NCBI GenBank assembly: GCA_013396655.1
Contig: WBMV01000085.1
Coordinates: 1,249,788 to 1,313,787 of the forward strand
Reading direction: 5' to 3'
Origin: Campylorhamphus procurvoides
Taxonomy: Eukaryota; Chordata; Aves; Passeriformes; Dendrocolaptidae
Length of the DNA stretch: 64,000 nucleotides
Position numbers and translations under genes: made by a program
The notes under the pieces: model-generated
Database searches by the model: none
What the model was told of the DNA's origin: nothing
What the model saw: only the letters and a program-made list of their open reading frames with translations
Shown: positions 36,601 to 51,600 of the stretch, piece by piece
Position numbering within the stretch: the first letter of the stretch is position 1
How the letters are laid out: each line of letters starts with the position of its first letter

Positions 36601-39600
36601 GCCAGAGCCACTCAACCATATCCATAAGTCCCACAGCTGCATTTTTTTTTTAATCCCTCCAGGGATGGTGACTCCACCACTTCCCTGCACAGCCTGTTCC
36701 AATGCTCTGCTTTCAGGTGGTTGTGGAGAACAGTAAAGTGTCTGCTGAGTCTCCTTTTCTCCGAGCTAGACATCCCCAGCTCCTTCAGCTGCTCCTTCTA
36801 ATACTTTTGCTCCAGGCCTTCTCCAGCTTTGTTGCCCTTCTCTGAACATGCTCCAGCACCTGAATGTCCTTCTTGAAGTGAGAGGCTCAAAACTGGACAC
36901 AGCATTTGAGGTGCAGCCTCACCGGTGCCCAGTACAGGGGTAGAATCACTGCCCTGGTCCTGCTGGCCAAATTACTTCTGATACAAGCCAGGATGCCATT
37001 GGCCTTCTGGGCCACCTGAGCACACCCTGGTCCATGTTCTGCTGCTGTCAGCCCACACCCCCAGGGCCTTTCCCACTGGGCAGCTTCCCAGCCGCTCTGC
37101 CCCAGCCTGTAGCACTGCAGGGGGTTGTTGGACCCAAGTGAAGGACTGGGCACTTGACCTGGTTGGATCTCGCACCATTGGGCTCAGTCCGTTGATCCAG
37201 CATGTCCAGATCCCTCTGTAGAGCCTTCCCACCCTCCAGCAGATCAACACTCCCACCCAATTTGGTGTCATCTGCAAACTGAGTGACAGTGCCCTCATTC
37301 TCCTCCTCCAGATCATCAGTAAAGATATTAAGCAGAACTGTCCCCAGCACTGAGCCCTGGGGAACACACTTGTGGCCAGTCACCAGGTGGATGTTACGCT
37401 ACCCACCACCACTCTGGTGTCAAAGGCCTTACTGAAGTCTTGGTAGACGCATCCACAGCCTGTCCCTTGTACGCTAAGTGGGTCACAGTGTCATTGGAGG
37501 AGATCAGCTCCATGACCTTCCCTGGCACCAAAGTCAGAGTGACAGGCCTGTGGTTTCCAGCATCCGGGGTTACATTTGCTGATTCCAGTCAGCTGGGACC
37601 TTCCCGCTTGGCCAAGACTGCTGGTAAATAATGGAAAGTGGCTCAATGAGAACTTTGTCCGGCTCCCTGGGTACCCTTGGGTGAATCCCACCCAGCCACA
37701 GAGACCTGTGTGTGTCTGAGTGTGTGTCTGACCATTTCTTCTTGGATCACATAATTCTTGGTTCTCCTCAGAGTGGAACAGCTCCTCAGGTCCCACCCTG
37801 TGAGCATCACTGCTTGCTCTCCTGAGTAAATCAGAATGAAATATTCATGTTGAGCCAACATCATGCATAAGTGATTAAGTCTTTATTGAAAAGTGGCATG
37901 TTTTCTGTCTGCAGATTCAGAAGGCAAACATTTCAGAAGAAAGATCAAAATGTAACTTACTAACATTGGAGTTAATAGTGTTGATTTTTTTTTTTGGTTC
38001 TTTTAACTTTTTGACCACTGGAAGCAACTTGAGAACCCTTCAAGACAAAAGCTGAGTGTAAGCTCAGTTCAGCTCTAAGGTCATGCACATGCAGTAACTG
38101 CTTGTGGTGCAAATGCAAAAAAATTAAGTATTTTTTGTTGAAAAAAAGAAATCCACAAGACCCTCTATGTACAGAGTCCTGACATTCTGGTCACCATAAT
38201 TTTCTAGGAAATTAATACTAAATAAAATATAATAACAATATTCCAAAACTGCTCCATCTGTTATTAATAATTCTATTCTTTGAACTTAGTAAAATAAATC
38301 ACACTGGTTTTTGTTACAGTGAAGCAGAACACTGGATTTTTTTTGCTTCATTTGTAATGGTTTGATAGATATGTGATATACTTGAAAAATGTAATTTAAA
38401 AAGGATGCCAAGAGCCTCTCTTGACAGTGAAAGACAACATAATTTGTAATTCTCTAAGAATCTGTCGAAACATATGGATTACCTTTGTTATGGACTTGGG
38501 AATATTGGAAAAAAGCCAGACTAGAGGAATAACTGACAATATTGATAATGCTGCAGAGGCCAATCCTCCCGTGTAGCTAAAACATGGATACTTACATGAA
38601 ATTAAGGACTGCTCTGAAGGTAAATTGAGTATATTGAATAAAAACTAAATTGAATAAAAACTGTAAAAAGAAGTCATTAATGGGGCTTGCCTTCAAATTG
38701 GTTTTGTTGAAAATACATTTTAAAAAAGTAGGTATTTCCCTGACTGTTCACATTTGGGATATGCATAATAAAAATCACTGCTGTGAAAGCCAGTGTACAA
38801 TCTGTTATGCTACAAAGAGATTAAGACTATGCAATTCAGTTAAATAGAGGCATCGCTTCACCAAAGTCACTATATGTAGGTCATGGTTTTTAGCATGTTC
38901 AAAGGCTCTTTGTGTTTGAGAATTGTGATCTGCATCTCATTGAGGGAGCTGTTAGGTTCTAAAGAAATGTTTGTTACCTTCTATTGAGGTGCTTCAGGTT
39001 TGGGGTTTTCTTTTTGTAGGTGTGAAATGTAAAACTACAAGCTGTGCTCTCCTTCTGTGTCTGGAAAACTGTGTCTGATCTTCCATTATTTTATTGATGT
39101 TTTCCTATTGTGAGGTTACTTTCTGTCACATGTATATACCATCACACTGCTGTCTCTTAGGGGTTTCTGCAGTTGTCTCGTACTGATTTTTGCAGTTGTT
39201 TAAGTAAAAAAGTCACTAAAAATATCTTTCAAAGGGCTTCGGACCTTAAATCCAGATTGCAGAGCTTCAGCTTCACTGATGAAATATTTCTAGCCATGAT
39301 TTATTGAAGTTGCAAAAGGTCTGGGGTGAATGAAAGGAAGGGAAAGACTGCCAGTTGTGTGTCATGTTAAAAGCCTCTGAAACATAAGAGGTAAATTTGG
39401 TTTGTACAAGCTGTGTCAACTGTGTTTGCTCTTATTTTTGCCCTTTTTTTTTAGCTTGTTTATGGTGTTACAGCAATATTCTATTCTAGATGCTACTATG
39501 AGATACAAGTCCAAGCATATATTTATGTGGTTCAGAAAATAAGTTCATATTTTAATCTGCTTAAATTCTAATACTCAAGAATGTTAACTTCTTAATATGT

Positions 39601-42600
39601 TATTCAGTGTCTGCATTGCTGAGGGAGATCCCTAGGCTTTCCTGTATTCTAAATGTCTGGACACAATTAACTAAAAAATTATTTGTATTAATTGTTTTTT
39701 GTTTGTTTGCTTAGGTCCATTTTCCAGACACAGAGAGGGCAGAATGGCTCAACAAGGTAAGAGTTTAGACATTAGCATTGCTTCCAAATGGGCAAATGGG
39801 CAGGAGGGAAATCTGAGATGAAAATAAAAGATGAGGCAAGAGTCAGAGAAATGAGTAGTTTTAACTTTATGTGCTCTTTATACACTTGAAGTTTCTGGTT
39901 ATTGATCCAGTTAGTCACAGAAAACATGAAATCTATTTTTATGGTCTTGAAGTTGTGAGTTGTGTAAATGATTTGAAGTAGCAGTACAGTAATGACAGCT
40001 GTAATTGTGTGGAAGTCACAGCAGCTGTAAACAGTCTTTAATTTTCTACTTGTCTGGGATACTTTCCAGTTACTGTAGGTTCCTAACCTACAATCTAAAA
40101 ATAAATGAAACTTGCAGTTTTGACTTGTGTGTGTGATAATCTAAGATACAGATCTATGTAGCTTGTTTTTTTTTAAATTGCCTTTCATTCAAAGTGCATA
40201 GAAGAACAGGAGTTAATTAAAAGTTTTTTATATTTAGTCAAATTTTTTATATTTATAGATATTATGCATGTAGTTAAGGGCTGTGCTTAACCCTTTTTTT
40301 CCTATTCCTCTTTACATGCAAATAACCAACTCTCCCTATCCTTCATCTTAACATTCAGCATCAGTGCTGAATGAATATGTATTTGTGGGATAAAAGAAGA
40401 AAATTTTTAATATTATTTTCCTCCTATTCCAGTGCTCCAGATTTGTGTAAATGTATAAAATACACAAATTGAGAATTCATAAAGGTTTCCTGCATGTAAA
40501 AAGGAACCAGTTTTTACATCTGTAGTGAAATGTATGGCAAACTCATATGTTTAAAATTAATACAAAAATTCTTACATATACCTTAAAGAAGATTTTTTTA
40601 GTTATGTGTGAGGTTGTGTTCCATGTAGGTTTTTTTTTTCTCCTTAGACTGTAAAACAGATGTGGCCTTTCATTTGCCAATTCATCGAGAAACTCTTCCG
40701 AGAGACCATAGAACCAGCAGTAAGAGGAGCAAACAACCACCTCAGTACCTTCAGCTTTACAAAGATTGATATTGGTCATCAGGTCAGTGTCTGGTGAAGT
40801 TTTTCTAAGAGGCCCTGTTGTACGTACCATTGGCATGTAACTTGTTCAAATCTACACAGACATATTTCTTAGTGACCCTTGGTCATAAGCCTGATTCTGG
40901 TTTCTGCTGAGCTGTAGTTTAACAGCTTTTTGTGTGAAGTTGTCTTTTTTTGTCCCTGTTGCTTATCATAAATGGAAGTTCATATAAGGATTTAAAAAAC
41001 AACACCACCATACCTCCCCCAAAGGTTAGGAAACCTGAAGTTAAATTTCAGGTGTGATAGGAGGGAATTGTTTTTTTCTCTTTGTAATTCTTATTTCATG
41101 TATATTACAATTCATTATATTTTACTGCAGCTTTTGTGTGTTGGGGTTATTTATTATTTTCTTTTAATTGTAAATCTTTTTATGCAGTGTCTCTGTCCTG
41201 CCCTAGATATTACTTGTATTACAGACTGTAGCATTCCTTTTAAGTCCTAGCAGGGTTTAAATGAGCTCCCAAACCTCTGTATGCTTCTGCAGCTGGACCG
41301 AGTTATCTCGGACATGACAAACAACTATTCTTATTTTATATTGCAGCCTGGAGTGAGTTGCATCCTATGAGCTGCACAGTGGGAATCTGACAGTAGTTAG
41401 AGTTTGATTTCATTTAGATTACTAAAATGGTGTAAAAAGAAATATGACAATTTTTCCAGAAAGGAAAAACTCAAAAGTGAGGTCATGGGTCATCGTCTCC
41501 TGCCTAGAGTTTGATGAATGCTTGAGGCTTGGGAATGTTTGATTGATATGTGTTGGTTTTGTATGAGGAAAGGAGAGAGGGAGATCAGGGACAGAATTTA
41601 GAGAGAGAGCACAAAGTGGTTGACATAACTTTTTGTGGTAATTATGGATTCTTTTCTATACATTCTCATAAAATTCCACTTATGGCAACTACATTTTTGT
41701 GAATTAAATTTAGCTTGTTCCAGTTTCACAGAAAAGAATGCTTTGGGAGTATTAGACATACACTTGTAAAGAGAAATTAGATGTTTATTGGGGGAGTAGG
41801 GAAAGCTTGATATTAAATGTTTTGAAAATCTTGAGATCTAGTGGTCTAGACCCAGGATAATTGCCCGAACAGTTGTGTTTAAGTGGATCCCAGCAAGGAA
41901 ATTTTTACCCTTGAAATAACAATTTGGGCTAAATTGGTAGCTTTGCTTCACACATTTTAATAATGATTATAGTAGATTTTTAACTTGAGGCATGAATGTT
42001 TCTATATTCATCTTTATTTCATAGTTAGGAGTTTAGTATTTTATAGTTTAGTAGAAGAATCCAACTTTCACTTTCTTCATTGTTTCAGCCTCTGCGGATA
42101 AATGGTGTAAAAGTCTACACTGAAAACGTGGACAAGAGACAGATCATTTTGGATCTGCAAATCAGGTAAACTTTATTACCGTTTTACAGTGGTGTCCAAG
42201 CTTTATAATATGTGGTTGGTTTGATTTGGCAGTTATGTTGGCCTGAAAGGAGAATTGCTTCATTAGACAAATGTAGTTAGTTCTGATTATATATGAATGG
42301 AGGAAGGAACTGCATGCTGTAAATAGCATTTATCTGAGGGAAATGGAATATCAACTCAGTGTGACTGCATCATTAAAGTCACATTGGTTAATAAAAAAAT
42401 ACTTTCTAAAGAGAAAGCACTATCTTTGAATTCAAGTTCTTTGATTTTCTTTTTTTCCTAGTGTATCTTTGCCATTAAATTTAGTCTAAAATTCAGGGTA
42501 TAAGATTTTTGTGATTTTTTTTTTGTTTTTCTCAGTTACTTGGATTTTTTTTTATACACACAGTATTAGACAAGATGATAACTACAGAAATACTTTTGCT

Positions 42601-45600
42601 CATACCACTAACCAAGGTAAATCCATGTATTATAAAATGCCTGAATGACTGTTCTCCATTGCTTCAGGTTTCTTTGCCATTTCATTGTGACCCCTTTTAT
42701 TTAGGTTTCTGAATAGATCTACCCCATGTTTACCCTACAGTGACAGGAGAAGATGCTGCTGGGTCCTTCCCTGGATGTCAGATTGGCGTGGGGGCTACAT
42801 CTGTGAGCAGGGCCCAGTCTTTATTGAATCATATTGCTTTGTTTCTGTAGGAAAGAGACAGCTGTCCCAGTCAGGGATTGGTATTGCTGGACAAAACACT
42901 GCAGGCTTGACTCTTGAGAGCTTATTTCACTGGATGGATGTGGTAGCCCGAATGGAGAAATTGCCTTCCGTTTTCTCTTTGCTGCCACTTTTGATAGCAG
43001 TGTGAGAGCAGCCTCACCTCTTCAGAATGTAAGCCCTGAGGAAAAGTCTTGGCTGACCACTGTGGACACTGCACGGCAGTGGTTTTGAGACATTAGGTGG
43101 GCCAAGTCTTCCAAGACCATTTCTTCCCTGTAAAGCAGAATTATTCCCATGGGAGGACAGGGTAGGCCAGTAGGTTTGTACAAAAATGTCAGGAATAATG
43201 TGCTGTTACCTAGACATGTCTCATTACATTAAATTACAATCTCCTTAGAGAAGTAGATTCTGCTGCAGCTGCAGTAGAATCCAATCTAAGGCTGAAATAA
43301 GTTCCTTGAAGTGGTTTAAATAACAGTTGTAGCGCTGAGCCAAACAGCCTGCCCCTCCTGCTGGTGGCATAGGCTTCCAGGAAGAGAATGGAAACCAGAG
43401 CTCTGAAGTGACTATCACAGCTTCCAGGAACTAAGGCTTAGACAAAACCACTATCAGAGGAAGTCCTGCTTCATATTTAAGCCTTCTGCTTCTTCTTGAC
43501 ACCTCGTTTGGAAAGGGCCCTTTTTTCTAAGGCTTTTATTAAGACAACACCCCAGTATTGATTAATACTCTTTGCTGTTTGGGTTTTTTTTAATTTATTT
43601 TCTGTATCCTCTGGGGGTCCGTCACTGTGATTGTTTCAGTAGTAACAGGGAGAATAAGTGTCTCTGTAATAAGTGTTCTTTGCATGTTTAGACAGAGTTA
43701 TGTACAGATACCAAACCTAAACTATGTGTTAGGGAATCAACTTCATTGCAGTTTTGTGAGATTATAAAGAACAGTCTCACTGCTGGAGAAAAGTCCATCC
43801 TTTGGAGCATTTATCCCTGTAGATTTTCATCTCCAGTTAAATTATTGTGTTATAATTTTAATTTATTTCTAAGTTTAAAGTTAAGTTTAAAGCTTTCTAT
43901 AAACCTTCGTTCCCTAAATAGAGTTGAGGAGGGAAACAATCTCTAAGCATTCATTAGAATAGTTGTAGGAAGCCAAGCTCTGTGGGGAGTGTTGCAGGAG
44001 AAGGAAAGATTTTATTTTATTCATATTTTAATTTTTTTAAAGTATGTTAATTCTTTTAATCCTTTTAAAAGAAGGATTTTTATCTTTTATCCTGCGGTTT
44101 CACTGTTGTGGTTTCCTTTAGCCCTTTCTGCTGTCAGTCGTTTGTGGTGGGGTATGTGCATTTGCTTTGGACCTTCTGTACAGTACATTTAAGTAGTTTC
44201 AATGTGTCTCTAGAACATTTGAGTATTTTTTGTATCATCCTTGAGGGTTTTTTTGGGCTTTTTGTTCTGCTTTTAATTTTAATTGCAAAATGAGTTTGTT
44301 TTGGTTTAGTTTTTAATGTTTCTGCAAGGGTATTAAGTGCATTATGATCATTGCTTCAGAGTATTTTTCAGAACCTTTTGAAACAGGTTCTGTGCATCGC
44401 TCAGGATCCAATTAAGAACTTCACTCTTGTAAGCAAATCAAATAGCTACTCCTGAAGGTACTCACTGAAAAATGTCTTTAAAGGTTCAATTTCTGGATGA
44501 TGTTTGCAAAGGGAACACTTTAGCTTTCTCTTACTGTGGAGTTTGTGTTAAAAAATTCATAAAATCTCAGAATTAGTTTTGAAAAGACCTGTGAGATCAT
44601 CAAGTCCAACCTGTGACCCAATGCCACTGAGTGCCACTCCAGTCTTTCCTTAAACACCTCCAGGGATAGTGACTCCACCACCTCCCTGGGCAGCCCATTC
44701 CAATGTCTGAGCACCCTTTCTGTGACAAAGTTCCTCCTAATGTCCAACTTACACCTCATTTGGCCAACTTGAAGCTACATCCTCTGTTCTTGTCACTGAT
44801 TGCCTGGGAAAAGAGACTAACCCTCATCTGGCTACACCCTCCTCTCAGGTGGTTGTAGAGTGCAGTAAGGTCTCCCTGAGCCTCCTTTTCTCCAGGCTAA
44901 ACACCCCCAGCTGCTCCTCATAGGGCTTGTGCTCCTTCACCAGCTTCCTTGCTCTTCTCTGGACTTGCTCCAGCACCTCAATGTCCTTCCTGAATTCAGG
45001 GGCCCAGAACTGGACACAGGATTTGAGGTGCTGAGTACAGGGGAGGAATAATTGTTGAAACTCATGTTACAATTTAAAAGTCTAGTTCTTGGTGAAAAGG
45101 ATGGGCAAGGGAAAAAATTATATCTACTTGAGCAAATAAAGATAAAGTCTAAATAAAGTGTTAATAAAAAGAAATCTTACATTTCCTAAAGTGCATGAAT
45201 GTAGTAAATGCTTGGGTAAGGTTAAAGGTTATCTTATTTTTTGTTGATCCATAGACTGTCAAATTAAATGTGAACTATAGTAAAGAAAGTGAAAAAAGAT
45301 TGAGAGATTGAAGAAATAATTGTTAATGGCATGCAACTGACACAAAAAAAAAATCAAGGCACTAAAACAAAGTTTTATGCTGCAGATTTAAACAAATGGA
45401 AATAATATTTTTTTCCTGTGGCATACTTGAAGGGAGAAACTCACTACCATTGTACTGGCAGGAGACAGATGTAAAAATAGGGTCTGAATACCTTCTAAAA
45501 ATAATTATTTAAGATAGTCCAGTGTACAGAATCACATGTTATTGTATTATGGGAAACACTTTTGTGTTTCATTGGGGTTTTTGGGGGGTTTTAATATTTT

Positions 45601-48600
45601 TTTAATTCTGTGGATTTTCCATGGGCTACAATGATCAGATGCAGTATATTGTGCTTCTGATTTGATTCACTACAGCTGCTGTTATATTCCTATGAGAGTG
45701 TCCTCATTAAACTGTAATCTATCTCAGTGTTCTGTACCTTACAGGGGTCATAAATATTTCTGGGTTATTACGATCTGAATGTACAGAATTTGCTTACTAA
45801 ATAAGCCTTCAAGTTGTATGTTATATTACAGTGAAATTGTGTATGGCATCAACTGTTAATGGACCCTGCCAGGGATAAAACCATATTTAGCTTTATTATA
45901 AGGTTAAAAGTTGTTGACTTATTACCCTCAAATGCAGTTTGTTACTATTTTTACTTCAATTTGTCATCATGTTGTTATGGATTTTCAAAAGAGCATATTA
46001 CTTCCCAGTCTTCATAACACAAATAGTTGTGATGATACAGTGTCGAGATTGAGGTTTCAGTTGCAGGTTTTAGTTGACCTTGCTTTTCTGTGCACTGTTG
46101 TTATGCAATGATATATATTTATGTGGAAGTGTATCTATATATATCTCTACTAGCTCTATATATAGGTAGATACGTTAAAAATAGAAATTACTTAGTTTTA
46201 AATGGTGCATTAAAAAGTTATCTACCTATTTTTAAACTGTACAGTCACACTACATTCTTTCCAAGGAAAGCAACTGTCACCTTCCTTTGACATAGACCCC
46301 ATCATGTTGTTGTCTTCCACTTTCCCAAACTGGTCAATAAAACAAAAAGGATTCTGCATAGTGTTATCTTTTGAGTTGTCAAAAATGAATTCCAGTGTTG
46401 GATTTTTAGAAGAAAGTCTCTGTGCTATTACTTATTTTTGTTTAAGGGATTGCTAAGATTTGTATTTGTTGAAATCCCACAAGACAGCACCTCCACACAC
46501 AGGGCAGAGGAGGCTGCAGATGATTTCGGTAATGGATATCCGAAATGTGGCAACTCTCATCATTCTGATGATTCCTCATGGCCATCAGGTGTCAGGGGAG
46601 GGAGCAGGAATTCTGCTTTTACTGGGAGAGCAGTTTCTGTTATCTTGACTTGATCCTAAAATGGCCCATGAGGAGAGCAACTCCATTTTGTTCACAATTC
46701 CCCAGACATTTTTGTAGTAAGGTTCCATCATAGTCCTGAACGCAACTGAGCAGTGTTTCACTTTACAGGCTGGGCCTGAGGACCCTCCTGTGCAGAAACC
46801 TGGGCTCTGCTGCCCAATCTAGAACAGGATGCCCTATAGAAGGAAGAACTTCCCCCTGGCTTTGTTTAAGCTGCCTGATACCCATTTCACTTGGTTCCTT
46901 CTTTGTTTTTGTAACTGGGCAGTCTGTTCAGAAAGCTCTTCATATTTTATTTGTCCTTCTGTTAAAACCTATAACTTCTTAGCTAGTCCTGTCACCCAGC
47001 TGGTCTCTCCCTAACTGTGGCATGGTATTCAGTCTGTCGGGTTTTGCTTTTAGCTCTCATCCTATGGAGGCATTGACCAGCTCCTTTGCTAATCAGTCTC
47101 AGTCTTTCTTCCTGCATTCCGTCTTGAGTGTCAGGATTGGTTTGTTTTCAGAACCATTGTGTCTCACAGCACCAGCAGTTCTTGGAAAAGACTTGCTCTA
47201 CTCTGCCCATAAATGCGCAATTTCGATGGAGCTTCAGGAAAAGCAGCTAAAAATCCAAACCTGAGTTGTATGTAAATAATCTTTGAGCCTTGTAATGTGA
47301 TCAAAATAGATGAGACTTCTTTTATCCTCTTCTACGAATCTGAGATACAGGGCAACATCTGCAGAATTTCAATCATTTGACCTTGCATGCCCAAAAATGG
47401 GATGCAAGAACCATTCAAGGAAAAACGTACATCATTTGTAATATATTATTCTCTAATTTGCTTTCTGCATTCTCCCGCTTCAGAAAGGGCTCAACTATCT
47501 TGTGCTTAAAACTCACCTAAAGGATCATTCAGCTCAGCATACCCAGCTTACTGAAATTCTAAATATGATTGGTTTTTGCAAGTCTATGAATATTTCAGAC
47601 AACTTTCATTTTTAGCAGAACCACCGTCTCTGTCTAGTGCTTCTCTGTATGAGGTGAGAGTGGATTTGGGTACATGTACTATCAGTGAGATCTATGGAGA
47701 GTTGCTTGAAATGGAGTATGAATTCTGTGTCTGTTATTTCTCAAAAGTAAGGCCACTTGTGTGCTTTCTCCTATGCAACCTCTGGATATAACATACCTAG
47801 GTAGTAATTTCAGTGATTCTGATGACAGTGGTGACCTATTCAAGGGGATGTTTTTACAAACTTGACTTTATGTTCTGATGTTTCAATGTGCATTTGTTGT
47901 GCATAGACTGAGATACAAAATATGTTGCCATGACAGTGTTAAACAGAAGTAACGGTGTACTTTAGTCCATGAACGTGAAATGTATACTTTCTTTTTTGGT
48001 TTAGTTTTGTTGGAAACTGTGAAATTGATTTGGAGATCAAGAGATACTTCTGCAGAGCTGGTGTGAAAAGTATACAGGTAAATTTAATGTTTTTATTTTG
48101 ATATCACCGAATCATTTTCTGATGAAATCAGTTATAAGAAAGAACCAGTAATTGTGTAGTTTTGTTGCTTACAATTTTCGTCTCAATGGAGAAGATACTT
48201 CTTATCAATGGAAGTGTTGATATTGCATAATAATTTCAGTAATGTGACTTAGCTGAAAGGATAAACTCCTCTAACACGTAGAATTATTTTATATATATAG
48301 CCCTTTTTACAGGTACAGAAAATAAATTTTATTTAAAACTTGAACTAAAGTCAATTCCATTGTCTTTTTTCCCTCTCCTTTGACAGATCCATGGCACCAT
48401 GAGGGTTATCCTGGAACCACTAATTGGAGACATGCCCCTAATTGGAGCGCTATCCCTTTTTTTCCTTAGGAAACCTGTAAGCACTTTTATCTCTTTCTAC
48501 ATTTTTTAGAATGCTGGTTACAGCATTCAGAAAATAATGGAGTGAGAATTAAGCAGCAAAAGGAAAACTCACTGCCATTTGGTTAAATTTTTCCAGATAA

Positions 48601-51600
48601 ATAGTGGACAGGTTTACCAGTACTAGGAAAAAGCAAGATGGATGATAATTATTTTGGAATTTGGAAGTGCTTTTTGTCAAAGCTGTCAAACTTTTCTTAC
48701 AAGTCTTTTGCATAAGGAAAGGTCAATATCAATAGATACTATCTAGATTTCTTCTAAAAAAAGCTTTTTTGGCTGTTCTCATGACAGTCTGCAGGTAACC
48801 TGGTCTAAGTTAAGCTTTCACAAAACCTGTGCAAGATTGTTTTGAAAACCATGCTGGTGTTATAGCAAATTAAATTTAGAATGTTTTTTTTTGAAATTAC
48901 CCCACCTGCCATGTAGTTTTGGTTAAAATTAAACATTGTATGTGGTAAAGATTTAACAGTTTCAGACTGCTAGATCATAAATTACAGGTATATGGGTTTA
49001 GACACTTTGAAGCATCTCAAATTGATGAACAGGTTCCTCAGCAACTCTGAAAAGTTCATTTACTTTTCAAGGTTTTGGGGGTGGGAGTGAATTCTTTACT
49101 TCAGCAGCTTTGGAAGGTGTATTTTTTGGGTTTTTTTTTCAAAGAAATCACATTCTTGTAACAGTTCTTTTGAGCAAATGTCCTATGATAAATTTTTTGC
49201 TACCTTGTTGAAAAGATGGGTTTGTCTGGGTGTTTCTGTATGGCCTAGGAAAAGCTGGTGGTGTCACTTGCATCACTTACCTCTGTCCAGAGAAACCATG
49301 TGTGCTTGGGCAGAGGGAATGTAGACTTAAATCTTAGTAAAATATGCAAGAATTTGGAAATATCTTGTGCCTAATTTAGTGAGATTTTTTTTGTAAAAGT
49401 GAATCAGTTCATGCAAAGCTGATAAAACATCCTTGCTCTTATTTGGAAATAGTTGGGGAGGTACATTTGGGATAAGCCAAATTTGGATTTCCACACATTT
49501 CTTTGAAGCGAGTCTAAACATTATGAGATGTCTGCTTAAGTTTTATCTCATTTTTACCCTCTGGCTGAGCAGGATGAGTGTAGGGCATCTGTTCATGGTC
49601 ATGTTTATATTAACAAACTAAGCATGGCCCTGACAAGGACTGAGTGCTGCCTTATGCTGATTTGTTCTGTGTAATTGTTAGTGTACTCTCTGATATTATT
49701 TTGCTATTTAGTGCTCTCCCAAACAATTTCCAGACTCAGTACAGCTCCCAGCTCATCGCAGGGACCATCCAATAAACAACATAAATGCAAACATTCTGTT
49801 TCAGAGGAGCGGGGGGAAAGAGTTAGCTGTGTGGACAGAGGCTTGCTTTTTTTTTTTTCCTGTGGGAACATGTTCTAGATATGGTTTGTGTTGTCTCTCT
49901 CAGTCCTGTTTTGTGTTCATCCAGAAAGTGAATACAGTGTGGAGTCCTGCAGAGGCCATTGTGACACACTCAGTGCTGGAGCCGTGTCTGCACCACTTCC
50001 CTGGGGCACCTCCGGCAGCTGCTCCTGCTTTGGTGCTTCCTGGGGGAGAAGCAGGAGAGCTGGAAGGGAGGGAGTAGCAGCAGGTGTGCTTGTAAGCAGT
50101 GCCTAACCCTTCTCTGCTTCCCATTGTCATGCTCTGGTAGCATGGTATCCAAACCCCACCCTTGTGCTACTCCCAGAGCTCACCAGGAGATTTTCACTCT
50201 GGTACATTTCTGGCAGCCCAGTCTGTTCTGTCCCTGATGCACTTTGTGTCATGCATCTGCAAAGTGCTTAACTAGGACAACTTGCACCTGCGTTAATAAA
50301 CTGAAAATATATCAAATGAAACACATCTCATTTGTGATCAGTTTCTGAACTTTGGGAAATATTTTGTGCATAGTGATTTTGTGTTTAGTCCTACCCCCAT
50401 GACACTTCATTAGGTATTTGGTTGATCTAGTGGGACAAAAAAGGATGGGAAGTAGACTGGAGTATCGCTTTGGACTATTCAAAAGTTGAGCCCTCCCCCA
50501 AAGTATTCAGTTACAAAAATATTAAAAGTATTATTTACCCTCCTTTCATTTACAAACTAAGTTAGAGGTCAAGGTCTGAGTAAACCTAAGGGTGAATGGT
50601 TCAAAAGATAATCTAAGTTATCCCAAAATTTTTACAGTGATACATGGCTGCTCAGCTTTTTCCAAGCAGACATCTGTCCTCACTGCAGTGTGTTTTCTTG
50701 GTGTTTATTTGTCTAACTTCTGTAGAAAAATGCAAAATAGTGCTTATTATAGCAGTGCCCAAATTCTGTCCTCTTACTAGAGAGCAAGTGGCTGCAGCCC
50801 AGGAAAGCTTTTCTTAACTATTTTTGTTAGAAGAGAAGAGGAATGAGTTGGCAGCTAGCATTAGATTTTGTTCTCATATTTTCCAGTCTAAAGTAACTGG
50901 CAACAATTCCTCTTGCTCTGTATCATCTGTTTGCTGGCCTTAATGACTATATAAGGCAACATGGCCTAAATAATAGTTCTGAGCATACTTGTTTAATGAG
51001 TTTACCAGTCTCATTTTTCTGAGTAATGCATGAACTTTCTGATGCTTCAAGAGTTCTTACATTGTATGAAACTTTTTATATACTGTATTTTGTTGTTATT
51101 GTGAAAAGGGTACTAAAACTTCCATAAGCTTCATATGTCCAAATATGTAGGAGTGCTCAAGGGAAGAAGATATGTGCATTCTAATGTTTGAAGTAGTCTT
51201 TTAAATCTCTGAGTGTCAATGCTGAAGAGGAGGTAGCACTGTATAAACAGTCAGGATTTGTAAGGCTGTTCACATACTTCTCATTATGTTAACATTGGTA
51301 TATTTACCAGGTATTTGCCTTATGAAAGTTTTAGTTATCTTTTCTTTTTAGGACAAATAAATACATAGTTACTTTGATTTTTGGTTCAGTTATAGAAGTG
51401 TATATGGCTCATGGTTATACTGCAAATTGGTAATTGTCACAAGCTTGTTCAGTGACGCGCTCAATATTGAAGGTGTGTCCTAACGCAAACTTTTTCTCTA
51501 AAAAAAAAAAACCAAACCAACACCCTTCCAAAAAAATAAACACATGAAAATACTAATACTATTGTTCTAAAAAGAACAATGGCTGGAAAACAGAATGTCT

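Larger units (their letters stand above)
9613..39714 (+). other. ESYT2 intron 1 (30.1 kb)
   Basis: Runs from the GTGAGT donor after codon 120 to a T-rich tract ending TTGCTTAG. It is the largest intron in the window and makes up nearly half of it. It contains the downstream part of the CpG island, a C-rich minisatellite, CR1 fragments, an LTR-like repeat, a second repeat-like block and a 1.3 kb CR1 copy. Details are listed separately. First introns of this kind often hold enhancers, but no such element can be named from sequence. Confidence 0.9.

Noticed and set aside
46440..47264. Run of short open frames in a GC-richer part of intron 4
   Set aside because: I could not assign a gene, pseudogene or repeat family; frames change often and no homologous motif is seen.
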